DNA from: Phaeosaccion multiseriatum
Lineage: Eukaryota > Ochrophyta, other classes
Length of the DNA stretch: 64,000 nucleotides
Reading direction: 5' to 3'
NCBI GenBank assembly: GCA_965112735.1
Contig: OZ218950.1
Coordinates: 5,208,001 to 5,272,000, forward strand
Below are positions 12,601 to 23,900 of the stretch, piece after piece (position 1 is the first letter of the stretch; every line of letters starts with the position of its first letter). Below the pieces are notes generated by a model. It saw nothing but the letters and a program-made list of their open reading frames with translations. It had not been told where the DNA came from and did no database searches. Made by a program: the position numbers and the translations under genes.

Positions 12601-14933
12601 GGATCAGGGAAGCGGTCCTCGGGCGGAACCATCCGTCCGTCGGAGAGGTAAGGGCCGATCTTAAATCCCCGCGCATTTCAATATCAATCCCCCCCCTTTT
12701 GTCCCGTCCAATCTCGTCACTTTTGGTGACCGACTGACCGACCGACCGACCGACCAACCGACCGACCGACTGACGATTCGTCTCTTCATGCCCCCCCAAC
12801 GGCGTTGCTCCCGTTTGCAGGTGGCCACTCGACTAGGTGGGGTGTTGGTGGAGCAGCAGTCAGTGCGGGCGGCAGAGCCTCTCTTTAAGCGCGCATTGGA
12901 CATTGTCAGGCAGCAGCTTGGAGAGGGAGCACCCATGAACCGCACACAGGTGAGTTGAGTGAGCAAGGGAGAGATGAGCCGAGCGAGAGAGACGTGCGGG
13001 CAAGCCTTTGGGAATGGTAGCCAAAGGCTTTAGGCTTTAAGGTTCGCAGGATGGGGCCCACAAGGCACGGGGTGCCGAGCAGGAGAGCGCTCGGGCAGCC
13101 TTCGGAATGAGCTTCATATATCGACTCTGACTACACCCCATATACGTGGTCGCCAGTTTCTACAAAGTGCTTTCTAGAAAGAGCGAGCGGCCCTTGTTTT
13201 CGCGCGGATGCCCTGAAAGTAACACGCCCCGGCCCGCTCCGTCCCTTCCCTGCCCCTCTGACCTTACGCATCTTCCTCCCTTCCTCCTCTCCTCTTGAAC
13301 AGGAGCTATTGAACCTCGGCATGGTGCTGAGCAAGCAGGGACGTTACGACGAGGCAGAGCCGCTCATCCGAGAGGCGGTGGACGTCGGCACGAGACTCTA
13401 TGGGGAGGAGACGGCCGAGGTCATCACGCAGCTCAACATGCTGGCAGTGCTCGTGTATGCACAGGGGAGGCATACGGAGGCGGAACCAATGCTCAAGAAG
13501 GTGTTGGATCTGAGGGAGGTGGTGCTCGGCAAGTCACACCCGGACGTGGCAGAGAGCCTGACGAACCTGGCGGCGTACTACAATTCAAAAGGTGAGTGAG
13601 AGAGAGAGACAGAAGCTCATTCCCCATCCGATCGATCGATCAAACATGGGACCGGGCCAGACAGAGCCAGCAGGCTGTCATGTCAGTCAAGCACCCACCT
13701 CACCTCCCTCTGCTCACACATTCGGTTTCACCACCGTCGACTGTGTGCTGTGTGCTACCTACCTACCTACCTACCTACCTACCTACCTACTACCTACCAA
13801 CCGACTGTGTGCTGTTTGCGCTGCTTGCTATTGTGTGCCTTATGTATGAAACGCTTTCCCCAGGCACCTATTCCATGGCGCTGCCCATGTTCGAGCGAGC
13901 CATGCACATATGTAGGGAGAGCTACGGGGAGACTCACCCTGAGACGCTGTCGTGCATGGGCTGGCTGGCAGAGCTGCACGAGAAGAGGAGGGAGTACCCC
14001 TTGGCGGGGGATCTCCTCACCAGGATGCTGCAGATGCAGGGGGCAGGGGAGGGGCAGAGCAGCATGGAGATTGCGGAGACGCTGAGCGCGTTGGCGGAGC
14101 TGCGTTGTCTGGAGGACAAGTTTGAGGAAGCGGAGCACCTGCACAAACGGAGCTTGGAAATGAGGGAGAGAGAGGTGAGACGCCTCTGCCCTGCTATGCG
14201 CGCCTCTGCCTGCCCTGCCTCGTGTCTGTTTGCCTTGAGTGAGCCTTTTGTCTTGCCCCTTTCTTTTCCCTTGCTCACCCGGGCCATCTTTCTTTCTCTC
14301 GTGGCTCCCCTCCCCTACGTGTGTGCGTGTGTGTGCGTGTGTGTGTGTGTGGGCGTGTGTGTGTGTGTGGGCGTGTGTGTGTGTACAAGGTGGGACCCAA
14401 TCACAGCAGCGTGGCAGACACCGCGCAGCTGTTGGCCCTTGTTCTGAGCAAGGCGGAGAAGCATATGGTACGTAAGGCAGCTGGGTCCTGTTGCTCCGTT
14501 GTTCCGTTTGTTCCTTTTTTGTTGTTGCCTCAACTCGTTTTTTACACCCCCAATCCATCCTTTCGGGGCATCCTCCTTGCCTTTCTATCTCCCGTCCGTA
14601 CAATGCGACTTTGATCTTCAAAAGGAGGCCAATTTCTACCAGCAAGTCGGAGTGGACGCGCGAGACGGCAATCGCGTGAGGAAGGACACGGCAGAGCCCC
14701 TCAAGACTTCTTCGAGCGGCCGCAGGGGGAGCCTGGCAAGCAGCACGAGTATGCGTATGCGGTCGTACGGCGCACCCGCGGAAGGTTCCCACTCGGGCGA
14801 CACAAGGGAAGGACGCCACGGTCAGCGGAAGCAGCAAAGGCCAGGAAAGGGCAAAAAGAGGCCTGGCCAAGTAGCCATGACCAGGGCCATGAGCCGGATC
14901 ATGTCCACCGCTGACGTCCGGCCAGCGCTGTAG
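6948..14933 (+). CDS. NB-ARC/STAND-like NTPase with kinesin-light-chain-type TPRs
   Basis: Seventeen exons: 6948-6950 (ATG only), 7105-7733, 8070-8339, 8480-8698, 8870-9762, 9925-10424, 10701-10783, 11020-11125, 11292-11332, 11486-11837, 12037-12171, 12420-12647, 12821-12949, 13303-13591, 13864-14174, 14390-14467 and 14625-14933. They sum to 4,575 bases and 1,524 residues. An ATG at 7108 is an alternative start. A P-loop (AKEPQGKTTLA, about residue 143), a Walker B (MVVLDDVSD, about 235) and a TTRSR sensor-like strand (about 260) define an NB-ARC-type switch ATPase. Residues after about 1,050 are TPRs of the EAEPL-KRAL-LG-HP-VA type known from kinesin light chains and nephrocystin-3-like proteins. 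Polyserine and polyalanine tracts and an acidic DDDDDDDDEDEE segment interrupt the middle. The last exon is basic. STAND proteins are usually signal-triggered oligomerising switches; the ligand is unknown. Intron 6 has a GC donor. Confidence 0.8.
7249..7278. repeat. CAG tract encoding polyalanine
   Basis: Nine or so GCA triplets in the first large exon of the NB-ARC-TPR gene are read as alanines between a proline-rich stretch and a serine-rich one. The same triplet is read as serine elsewhere in this gene. Confidence 0.85.
8646..8697. repeat. AGC tract encoding polyserine, ending at a splice donor
   Basis: The serine/glycine run ends exon 4 of the NB-ARC-TPR gene; the final CAG of the tract is the exon end before GTACGG. 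Length changes here would shift how many potential CAG|GT sites border the exon. Confidence 0.85.
9602..9651. repeat. AGC tract encoding polyserine
   Basis: An uninterrupted core of about ten AGC triplets flanked by AAC/AAT triplets encodes an asparagine-serine linker in the long fifth exon of the NB-ARC-TPR gene. Confidence 0.85.
10213..10267. repeat. AGC/GGC tract encoding a Ser-Gly linker
   Basis: Alternating AGC and GGC triplets in exon 6 of the NB-ARC-TPR gene encode a flexible serine-glycine linker between helical segments. Confidence 0.85.
12730..12774. repeat. ACCG tetranucleotide microsatellite in an intron
   Basis: Roughly ten ACCG/ACTG/ACCA units lie in the intron before the exon at 12821 of the NB-ARC-TPR gene. 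Confidence 0.85.
13757..13800. repeat. TACC tetranucleotide microsatellite in an intron
   Basis: About ten TACC units lie in the intron between exons 13303-13591 and 13864-14174. They provide most of the pyrimidine content upstream of the CAG acceptor at 13861-13863. Confidence 0.85.
14318..14386. repeat. GT dinucleotide tract directly before an AAG acceptor
   Basis: A GT/GC-interrupted dinucleotide run of about 65 bases fills the end of the intron preceding exon 14390-14467. That intron therefore lacks an ordinary polypyrimidine tract, yet the acceptor ACAAG at 14385-14389 keeps the reading phase. Confidence 0.85.
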
Positions 14934-15228
14934 CGCATGTATCTTTAAGTATACTTTTTTTTAAAAATTTTACTATATTATTATTTTGTTTTTAAATGAA
15001 GCTGGTCCTGGAGGGTCCTTCCTGTCTCTCTCTCTGACTCTTAGTCTCGCTGTGCGGCATCGCGCCGCTGCCTCGTGCCTGTCCTATTTCATCTTTCGGT
15101 CGGGGGGGGGGGGCGGGGGCGGATCGATCGCCGTGTCCGCGCCCACAGAGACACAGCATCGGCAATACCCACCCCACCATTCTGAGTGTGGAGAAGAAGC
15201 CTCTTTCGTTCCCCCTCACACGCCTACA
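14934..15228. terminator. Convergent 3' spacer
   Basis: These 295 bases lie between the stops of the NB-ARC-TPR gene (+) and the IQ-motif gene (-). An AT-rich block at 14938-14996, unusual in this GC-rich window, is the likely polyadenylation region of the + gene. A run of ten G sits near 15103-15112. No coding frame is convincing. Confidence 0.6.
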
Positions 15229-15662
15229 CTAAAGCACGGGCGGGGCCGCGGACTCCTTTTCTACTTGCCGCCCCGACAGGAGAGCCTTGCTCTTCTCCTG
15301 CATGGCTTCCGTCTCGGCCACAAAAGTCGCTGGTACCCAATTGTACCTCACCTTCACCACTGGAGGGGTGGAGTCCGAGCCCCCCACCCCGTCGGTGAAG
15401 CACAGACCCTTGGTGATGGTGCCAGGCCTGCCAGGCGGACCCAAGTGGTTGGTTTTATCCTCAGGCCGAGCCAAGGCGATGGGCACACCGACCCACGCGT
15501 TCTTATCTCGGGTGGCGATGTGTACGTCGAGCTCTGTCTTTGCAGGTAGCGTAGTCTTGAGGATGCGAAGCCCTCCCTTTGGTCCTTGAGGGGGCTTCCA
15601 AATGTGCTCGAACAAGTCTTGATCCTAAAAGGAGGCGGGTTTGAGAGGGAAAGGTTTGGTCA

Positions 15663-15703
<41 letters not shown>

Positions 15704-17241
15704 GAGACTGGAGAAGAGAGACTATGCGAGAAGTAACAGAGGAGAGAGAGAGACTCACGTCCAAGAGGAAAGGGGTCGAGAATAGGGGGAACATTGGAAC
15801 GCTCAACTGACCTGGCTGATGTCGTAGGTCGGCTTCCAGCCCTCCCCTTCGAACAGGGTCCTGGCCCAAATCCTCCTTTGTACGGCGTCCTCAGCGTCGT
15901 GCGGGCCGCGCAACTGCCGAACCTTTTCCAAGGCTTCTGCGTAGCGCTTTCGCTCCAGCTCCTTTTGTGCCTTGCGACCCAGCCAATTCAGGTACCGCGC
16001 GAGTCTGCGGCGTAAGCGGTGGCCCCGCCATACCCTTTGAATGTCTCGCGCTGCCCATGGCGCCACGTAGTTGTTGATGGCCGCGGTCACAAGCTTGCCC
16101 CCGACAAAGAGTACTATGCCTCGGTATCGCTCCATCGCCAAGGCCTCTTCACGCATCCGTGCCAAGTGGTCTACCATGCCTTTTCTGTAGGCGTCACGAG
16201 CTTCCTCCCAGAGGCCGTCACGCACTCGGCGGGCTCTTGCCTGACGGAAGAAGCACTGTATCCTCGTCGCGGCGTGGAAGCCGACGACTTCCCTACCATG
16301 CGGGGCGAGCCAGTACGCCGACCACCAAGCATCGCTCCAATTGACCACGGCGTCCCTGAGGCGCGTTGCTGCCAGTCCCTCCTTTGTCATCTTTTTCCTG
16401 TCTTCATGCTCCTCTTCCTCCTCTTCCTCTTCATCCCCCCCGCCGGGGTCCCTTTTCTGTTGTGAGAGAGCGTTAGGGGTGTTCCCGAGCCAAGTATTGA
16501 AATCAGTCCAACGACTTTCCCCTAGAAAGAAGGAAAGAGAGCATGAGGGACATACCCACTGAACCACTCACTCACTCACCCTCGAAAAGCCGAATTGAAT
16601 CCTCCGCTTTACGGCCCCAATGTCCACCTTCTTCTTTAGGCCTGCGAGAAAGCCCTCCTTCTTGGGCTGGCGAAGCAATATTCAATCACCCCATGTATAT
16701 GCAGGCAGCGATAGGAGGGGGAGGGAGACGTCAGGGGGCTCTATGGCTGGAACGCGTCCCCCTTTCCTCAGACTGAACATAAGCGTAGGCGATGGGCTTG
16801 GAAAGGTGGGCGCCCATCTCAATCCCACCTTCGCTCGGCCTCGTGGGCGAAGTAACTATCCACAGAGATACTAGCTCAACTTACCTTACCCTCACTCCCT
16901 TTCGGTGTGACTTGTTGGCTACTCCAGCCTCGTGGGCTCAACATCTTCAGCCCAAGAAGACCCGCCTTGAATATTTTCGCCTCTGAGCCAGGCCCCTTTC
17001 CTGCCACATCACTACCTTGGCCCCCCTCCTTCCCGGGATATGCCTCGGCGCCTCCCTGTCCCACTGCCGGAGCTTTATCTTCTCCTTCTTCACCTAATTC
17101 CTTCGTCTCTTGGCCCTCGCCCCCTACTCCTGCAGCCACTACTTGTGCTGTTTCCCCATCGGCTTCCTTTTCCTCTTGGTTCTCTCCCTCTACTCCAGCA
17201 GCAGCTAATACCTGTGCTGCCCGAACCCTCAGTCTCTTCAT
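15229..17241 (-). CDS. IQ-motif protein, probable calmodulin binder
   Basis: Exons on the - strand are 17241-16890, 16666-16580, 16521-15812 and 15624-15229, giving 1,545 bases and 514 residues. A stronger-looking donor four bases further (GTAAGT at 16884) breaks the frame; using GTAAGG at 16889 keeps all phases. The N-terminal 120 residues are low complexity, rich in Gly, Glu and Ala. Two IQ motifs stand out: TRIQCFFRQARARR (about residues 232-245) and DIQRVWRGHRLRRR (about 296-309). The second fits the IQxxxRGxxxR consensus, and both sit in charged helical sequence. IQ motifs bind calmodulin or myosin-type light chains. Tryptophan-rich segments and a C-terminal domain without a recognised family complete it. 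I see no motor, kinase or GAP signature. The cellular role cannot be read from the sequence; a cytoskeletal or ciliary link would be guesswork. Confidence 0.7.
15665..15702. repeat. CAG triplet tract in an intron
   Basis: About twelve CAG triplets lie in the last intron of the IQ-motif gene (15811-15625), so they are non-coding. This is the longest uninterrupted CAG run in the window. Confidence 0.9.
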
Positions 17242-17371
17242 CGCGAGACAGCACAAAGCTAATAAAGGGATATTGTAACGGGATTTCTGAAGTCAACATT
17301 AGAATAAGTCAACAAACCCCTCGCGCGGGCCGGGGCCACTCTTGCGAATCCGATGCGCTGTTGCGCCTGCC
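17242..17371. promoter_or_regulatory. 130-base bidirectional promoter
   Basis: Only 130 bases separate the ATG of the IQ-motif gene (-) and the ATG of the WDR83-like gene (+), so the two genes must share promoter sequence or overlap in their leaders. It is AT-richer than its surroundings (17255-17310). No TATA box is clear. Confidence 0.6.
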
Positions 17372-19444
17372 ATGGCCACTCGATGGAACGCGAAGGACAA
17401 CACGGGCGAGAGGATAGTACAGGGACCACATCCCCAACGCGTGAGCCGCTGGGACACCACCCAGCGTATCGCGTACCCTGCCATTGTGGACACTCCAGTA
17501 CTGCCCTCCCAGAGCAGGGGAGCGGAGGAGGAGAGCGGAGGAGGAGATGAAGGGTCGGGACTGGGCCGCCTCCGTGCCACTCGAGAGCTCCGCGATCAGA
17601 CAGGGGGAGCGAAGAGCAGGACTCCAGTTTTTGTCGTGCGGATGACTGGGGATGGGAAGTACTGCATGGTGGCGGGCCAGGATAGGACGGTCCGCCTTTG
17701 GAATCCTCACAGGTGGGTCAGGGACCGGCAGGAGGAGCAGCAGGAGCTCTCCAATGGGAAGTGAGGGGAGCAGTGTGAACTGAGCCTACCTTTTCGGACT
17801 TCAAATCCTCTGGAAAAGGTTGTCTTCCTCACCTCTCTTTGGTCCTGGGTTGTGTGTGCATCTACTTTCCGCAGGAATGACCCGGGATCAGAAGGCGTGG
17901 TTGCGGTGAGGAAGGGAGACACAACCGTGCTACCGCCAGGCTTGTTGGTCAAGAGCTACAGCGGCCCGCATGGGCACGAGATCCGAGACATTGCCATATC
18001 CCCGGACAATGCGAGGTTTGCGTCCGTAGGCGGAGATCGAACGGTGAGTAGGCTTGGACAACATCGAGTTCTTCCCTCACCCTCGCCTACTCTTCTTTCT
18101 CCTTCCCTAGGGCGCTCGCATGTCAAGACTCCTTGCTGCCTATCCTCTGGGTCCACTGCCAACTCCCTCCTTACGAACAGTTCCAGCACCACCGCCCCAC
18201 CAAGCCAAAAGGGGAAACAAAGCTGACCTCGCTGAACGCTCCCCTGTCCCTACTGCGTTACACTGTAGGCTTTCTACTGGGACGTCGCTACGAGCCGGGT
18301 CCTGCGCAGGCTGCAGGGCCACGAAGCCCGCGTGAACTGCTGCGTGCTTAATAAGGACGCCACCGTACTGCTCACGGGCTCTTACGATAAGAAAATCGTG
18401 GCGTGGGACTTACGCAGCAACAGTCACGCCCCCATTCAGGTACGGAATTCAACCAACGCTAAATCTTGACGAGGCGTTTCGTTGCCAGCAGAGATGCCAT
18501 AGACGACTTGACTTGCTAGCCCTTCCGCCGTGTCGTTGCCGGTGCCTCTCGTCCCGCCTTGCCCCACCCACCCCCCCAGACTCTCGAGGGCTGCCGGGAT
18601 AGCGTCACCTCCCTCGCAATGTCGTCGGCCGGGCACGAGATTGTGTGCGGCAGTGTGGACGGGTTTGTTCGCACCTTCGACCTTAGCTCCGGCCAGTGCC
18701 ACCAGGACAATGTACATCAACCTGTTACTTGCATTCGGTGCGTTACTGTGCGTGTTGTCTAATAAGTCACTGATTAATTTCCTCCAAAGAATGGCTACTT
18801 GCTAGTATACACAGTAAGTTGGTGCTTGTTTGGTATTGACTCTCCTTCCCCGCGCTCCGCTGCTGCATGTCTGTTGCTCCCCTCCTCTCCCTTCCGGTCT
18901 GCCTCAGCATGAGCAATGACGGAAACTGCGTACTAGCGAGCTGTATGGGCAGCGCGGCCAAGGCAGGCGGCGTGAAGAGGAAGGCAGGCTTCCTCACTTT
19001 GCTGGAGAAGGACTCCGGCTTAGAGCTTGGGCGCTACCGTGGGCACACTCACGTGGACTACACTATTGGGTGCTGCTTCAGCAACTCAGATGCCCATGTT
19101 CTTAGCGTGAGTGAAGCGACGCGACGTTCAGTGTGGCATGAGTGGTGCAGGTGGACATACATGATACCATCACTGCCCCATAACATGGACCAAACGAAAA
19201 GACAAAAAAGTCGTCACCTTTGCTGACTGAAACCCCTTCCCTTTTCCCTTTCCTTTTTGTCGCTCGCGCTCCTTTTTCGCAGGGCTCCGAAGACGGGCGG
19301 GTGGTGATCTGGGATCTGGTGGAGGAGCAAGTTGTGGGTACGCTCGAGCACCACAGGAAGGCGACCTGCTCCTTGGCCTTCCACCCCGAGAAGGATGTGG
19401 TGGTGTCAGGCTCCCATGACGGCAGCGCTGTCGTGTGGACGTGA
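17372..19444 (+). CDS. WDR83/MORG1-like WD40 propeller protein
   Basis: Exons 17372-17712, 17875-18043, 18269-18439, 18580-18737, 18908-19106 and 19283-19444 give 1,200 bases and 399 residues with matching phases. WD40 blades are visible in order: GKYCMVAGQDRTVRLWNPH, ARFASVGGDRTAFYWD, ATVLLTGSYDKKIVAWDLRS, HEIVCGSVDGFVRTFDL, then an irregular blade with GRYRGHTHVDYTIGCCFSN. The last two are HVLSGSEDGRVVIWDLVE and KDVVVSGSHDGSAVVWT. The pattern of a YRGH motif followed by a SEDG..WDLVE blade is characteristic of WDR83, known in animals as a MAPK scaffold (MORG1) and also found with spliceosome components. The protein is about 85 residues longer than animal WDR83 owing to an N-terminal extension rich in Gly and Glu. 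All six introns' borders fall between or within blades without disrupting them. The WD40 fold is certain; orthology is likely. Confidence 0.85.
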
Positions 19445-19615
19445 GGGTGTGTGCCCGTGAGGACGTGAGATCTGTGCAGTCAGTGGCAGAACGATGTACT
19501 GGTGTGTGTGCAACCCGTCTGGAGCTCTGCAGCTCTGGAGCTCTTCTTGGATGCGTCGAGGCCAACCCTGTGCCATGTTGGACACGTACGTTCTTGGAAA
19601 GAAGGCAGCGTTAAT

Positions 19616-19749
19616 ATGGAGCCTGCCATCCACGACCATCCACGAGTCCGACATCCCGAAAGAGACGAGAGCGCAAGAGGCGACGTTGCGAAGAGTAGGA
19701 CTCTTAGGAGCAGCAGCACAAGCAGTCACGACAGAGCAGTAGCAGCAAT

Positions 19750-19780
<31 letters not shown>

Positions 19781-20303
19781 TGTAGCAGTTGTCACCACAG
19801 TGGCAGTTCTGCGAGACAGAGCAGTCGAGCAGCTCTGAGTGCGCAGAGGGCCCAAAGACTGTGGTGGTACGTACCAGGGAGGAGGAGCAGAGCCTTTGAG
19901 TGCGCTGGACCTCTCCTTGCGTGGATGCTACCCTCCTCTCCTTAAGTCCATCTGTGCGTGCGTGCACCCACCGCCGCAAGCTTCAACGACTGGACAGAGA
20001 TGGGTCGTCTTGACACAAGGACGAATGAGAGTGCAAGTCCTTCCGGCAGACGCAAGGTAGTCCACAGGGGAGATGAAGAGAGAGGGGACTGAGAGGGAGG
20101 CATCGCCCCTTAGACGGCAGTTGCCACCACACCTTGGGGACGCTATTACTTTTTTTTGTATCACGCAGAGACGGTTGAGTGTGAGCCACGACTCCGAGAA
20201 GAGCATCTTCATCTCTCTCCTGGACGACGATGAGGAGCGCCACTTCGAGACCTTTAGCGTCGCACTGAGTGTTGCTGGAGTTTCACAAGGATCATTAGCA
20301 TAG
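19616..20303 (+). CDS. Hypothetical protein, three exons
   Basis: I do not recognise a family. Exons 19616-19866, 19981-20056 and 20169-20303 splice in phase into 462 bases and 153 residues. Support comes from good donors (GTACGT, GTAGTC), AG acceptors after pyrimidine-containing tails, introns of 112-114 bases like the neighbours, and a sensible exon 3 (RRLSVSHDSEKSIFISLLDD and on to GVSQGSLA before the stop). The N-terminal exon contains a polyglutamine run from CAG triplets and is otherwise arginine and serine-rich. The open frame extends upstream of the chosen ATG to 19502, so the start is uncertain. It follows the WDR83-like gene by 171 bases on the same strand and could instead be long 3' UTR sequence. 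Confidence 0.4.
19748..19776. repeat. CAG tract, polyglutamine if the hypothetical gene is real
   Basis: Eight CAG triplets follow an ATG in the frame of the hypothetical gene. A second, weaker CAG-rich stretch precedes it near 19705-19745. Confidence 0.85.
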
Positions 20304-20963
20304 GAGCAACTAGGGAGCACATGGCCTAGGGCCCGGGGGTGGGGCATCACGAAAGTGCACGCTCCTTGTTTTATGGAAATATGCTACTGATCGCGCCCTT
20401 CATCCCTCTGAGTACCGAGGAAAGTGCAAAGGCCCTGCCCCGCAGTGTATGGCCTGTCAGTCCCTGGGTGAGGGCATTTCAGAGACTCAATAGAATATCC
20501 TTCATCGGCTCATCGGTGAGAGCCCCAAGAGGGGGCTTCTGGGACTGCTTCTCCCGGCCTTCTCACTTCCGCGCCTCTTCCCTTCCAAACCCTGATCTCC
20601 GACTCTTTTATCTGTTCAGTTTAACTTTACAACAAGCAGTTCGCTTCAAGCAAATAACTTGGGTTGTATACGCTTTTCATCACCCCTTGTCTCCGTGCCA
20701 AAGCGTTGCATCTGGCCTGGCTCGCGCTTGGTTCATACTCATAGCCCCACAGCCGCCTCATCTACCATCATTCCCTCCTCTACCATGAGCTGCCACCGCC
20801 TTCGGTCCCCCCCCCCCTCCCCCGCCCCCTGGCCGGGCCGGACCGGGTCGCAGGGCACTCCCTCCTCCTACAGCACAGGGCATCCCACTCGGCCGGAGCA
20901 GTGAGTGAGGGCTGAAGAGATGTGGAGCAGAGCGAGCGAGCGAGCGAAGCCCCACCCTCCTTC
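20304..20963. other. Convergent spacer, no gene seen
   Basis: These 660 bases between the hypothetical + gene and the stop of the CaaX gene (-) show no convincing coding frame or RNA gene. A 17-base word at 20882-20898 recurs in PCNA intron 1. Confidence 0.55.
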
Positions 20964-23900
20964 CTACATGATGCTGCACGACCCCTTGGATTTGGTGCCA
21001 GCAATGATGCTCTCCGTAGTGTATCCTGACGGCAGGACGCTCTTGTATGCCTCTAACATATCCTCAAGATATGTGTCCGCCTCGTTCAGCACTCCTACCG
21101 CCGCTGCGGGCTTCACGACGCTGGCCAAGTGTTGGTACGAACTCTGGAAGGAAGGAAGGAAGGAAGGAGGGAGGGCACGAAAGGGAGGGAGGGAGTGAGA
21201 AAGGATGGAGGGAGGAAGTGAGGAGGGAGGGAGGAAGGAGAAAGGAAGGGCGACAACACGCATCCAGACCCACGCACGCATACGCACGCACCTGCATAGC
21301 CTTGATCTGTGAAGGCAGCCCGGCCGATGCGTCCTTCCACTCCTTCTCATACATTGCGTGTACGCTCTTCAATCTCCGGTCCTGATCGGCCACAATCTCG
21401 CATGCTACCTCGGCATCCGCTGGCAGCTCTTCCCTGGTGACCACGAGGCAGGCAGTGGAGGCCCGTGCTGCGATCCGTCCTGCGTCGCTACTCTCCATCT
21501 TCTCAAGCGTTTCGGCAAGGAGGTGTGCTGCTGCGGCGAACTTCTTGGTAGCAGGGAGCGTGGCAGCCTCGGCAATCGTCTGCGTGGGATGGGAGGTTGC
21601 GGAGGAAGGAAGAGGGAGGGGAATGCACCCAAAGGCCGAGGAGGTCAGGGGAAAGAAAACAGAAAACAGAAAACAGGGACCTGGAGAGGGGTGGAAGGGC
21701 ATGGCAACTCTAGAGTACTTCGCCATGTTCATGCGGTCTCGCCCCCCCCCTCCCCCCTGCGCTTATCAGCCTGGCTGAGGGACCGACTTAGTCTTTCTTA
21801 CGAAATCTTACTTACCATCCTGGCGACGGAGTTTGGCTCCTGCTTGCCCAGCTCCTGGAGGGGGACGCTCGATTCTCGCAAACCCACAAGAGCAGCATTG
21901 CTCGCGTCCACTTCTGCCTTCACCATGGCCTTCCCCTCCTTGTCCTTGCTTTCTGACACCGTCTTCCTCAGCTTTGCTATCTTGGCAGACCAGCCCCTGT
22001 GGAGAGAGTGTCATGAGCAACAAGCCGGAGGGGTGGAGGGGTGAAGGGGGCGGGAATGGGTCAAGAGGCTCGCGAAGAGGGCTGAGCCTCGTCCATCTCC
22101 TGAAGGAGGGAGGCATGAGGAACAGCACGTGTCGCGCAGCGTGGCGGAGAGCGAGGCCGCCTTGAGAGACTTCTGCACTTCCCTACCTGTCTGGAAGGGA
22201 AGACATCCACATGCTTCCGTCGGTGGGGGCGTAGAGGGCCTCTCTGATGATGTCAAACACGGTTTCCCCGTCCGTCATTGCTGAGACCGAGATGGTCTTC
22301 CTTCCGTAGGCACGCCTCGCCTTTTTCACACTCGTCTGGGGAGTCGTCGCCGCGGCTCCATCCTCCTCGCTGCTCTCCTTTGGCGCAGGTCGTTTGGACG
22401 GTGCCTTGGGGGCCAGTGAAAGACAAAGAGAGAGAGAGAGAGAGAGAGAGAGAAGGAGGGGAATGTGTGTGTGTTTGTGGGAGGGGGGTGGGGTTGTTAT
22501 TGGCAACCGAATGACGAGGTCAGCTGTGTGGCGTAGCACCATCCCGTGCGCTTCTGGCGCAGACGACGGAAGGCCAAGGTCAAGGCCGAAGACAAAAGCT
22601 CACTCTTCGGCCGCTTCGTGTAGCATGGCGAAGCGAAGATCGGCCAAAGCGGATTGCTATTGTCAACACTCAAGTCCATCTGATGCAGGGACCCACCACC
22701 CACCTTCGCTTTGCTTGGCGACTTGTCAGCTGCCCCAGAGACCTTTCGCCTTGCTCCTCCCTTCTTCTGCAAAATTCAAGAGGTCAAATAAAACCGGGCG
22801 AGAGCAAAGGAGGGGGCGAGAAGAGTGGGTACAGAAACGGCGGTGAAAACGTACTTCCAAGGCAATCACAAGGCTTGCCTCTCGCAGGCTTTCCCTCTAG
22901 TTCCGTCTGCTTTCGCCCTTGTTTCGAATGCTCTCATCGGCGCATTGCACATGCATCCACGACGTTCGCCAATAATCTACACCCACCTCTGCGTCGCCAT
23001 TCGCCCCCGCATCACTGTCTCCAGCGGTAGAAGAAGGAGACGTATTTGAAGCGTACGCTGCCTTGTCTGCCTTGAGCTTCTTCTCAGCCCTGGCTGCCTT
23101 GTCCTTCTCGAGCTGTGCTGCCTTGTCCTTTGCCTCTTTCTCGGCTTTTGCTCCCTTCTTCTTCGCCTCTTCCTTAGCAGCGTCTTTGGGGGCTGCCTTG
23201 GCTGAGGCTGCTCCTTTGGCTGGAGGGGCCTTCGCCGGCTTGTCTGTGAAGAAGGCTGCAAACTCCTTGGCCGCCTCTCGAATCTTGTCCCTGGCCAGGG
23301 TGGCATGGTCGGCCGCGCTGATAATGTCCTCCTTCTTCTGCAGGGTTCGCAAGCGGTCACTGTTGGAAGAGCCCTGTGCAAAGGAGACTGCTCGCTTGCC
23401 CTCCTTGAAGCGGGCGACCTGAGGAGGGGGGGTAGGAGCAGGAGCAGGAGGAGGCGCACAAGAGGAGAGCGGTACAAAGGCAACGCAACGTCTCGCTCAG
23501 ATAGATTAGAGGGACGCCACAGTAAGCATAAAAGCAGGGACGAATGGGAAAAGACGACTGACTGGGCTTTAGCAAGAACACGCATTCTGTAACGCGCTGT
23601 TGTATATCTGGAGAGGCACCCCCCTCAAGCCCGCTTGCCTCGCCAACAGACTGAGCCAGTCCTCCTCCTTTAGTCCTCTCCTCTCTCTGACCACAGCCTG
23701 GTGCATGCACTCACCATCCGAGGCCAGATCATGACTTCTCCCTCTCCCCCAGGAGGACCCTCTTCCTTGGCCTTGTTGGGCTCCATCCGGAACACCCCAA
23801 CAAATATGGCGTCTTCGTTCTTGATGAGCCCCTGTAGCGTGTTCTCGTCTGAGGTGTTCCACAGAGCGACGCAGCCTCCCTTGCCACTGCGGACCACGAA

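Noticed and set aside
16884-16890. Stronger donor GTAAGT at 16884 for exon 1 of the IQ-motif gene
   Set aside because: It gives phase 0, which no downstream acceptor can continue in the IQ frame. GTAAGG at 16889 keeps all junctions in frame.
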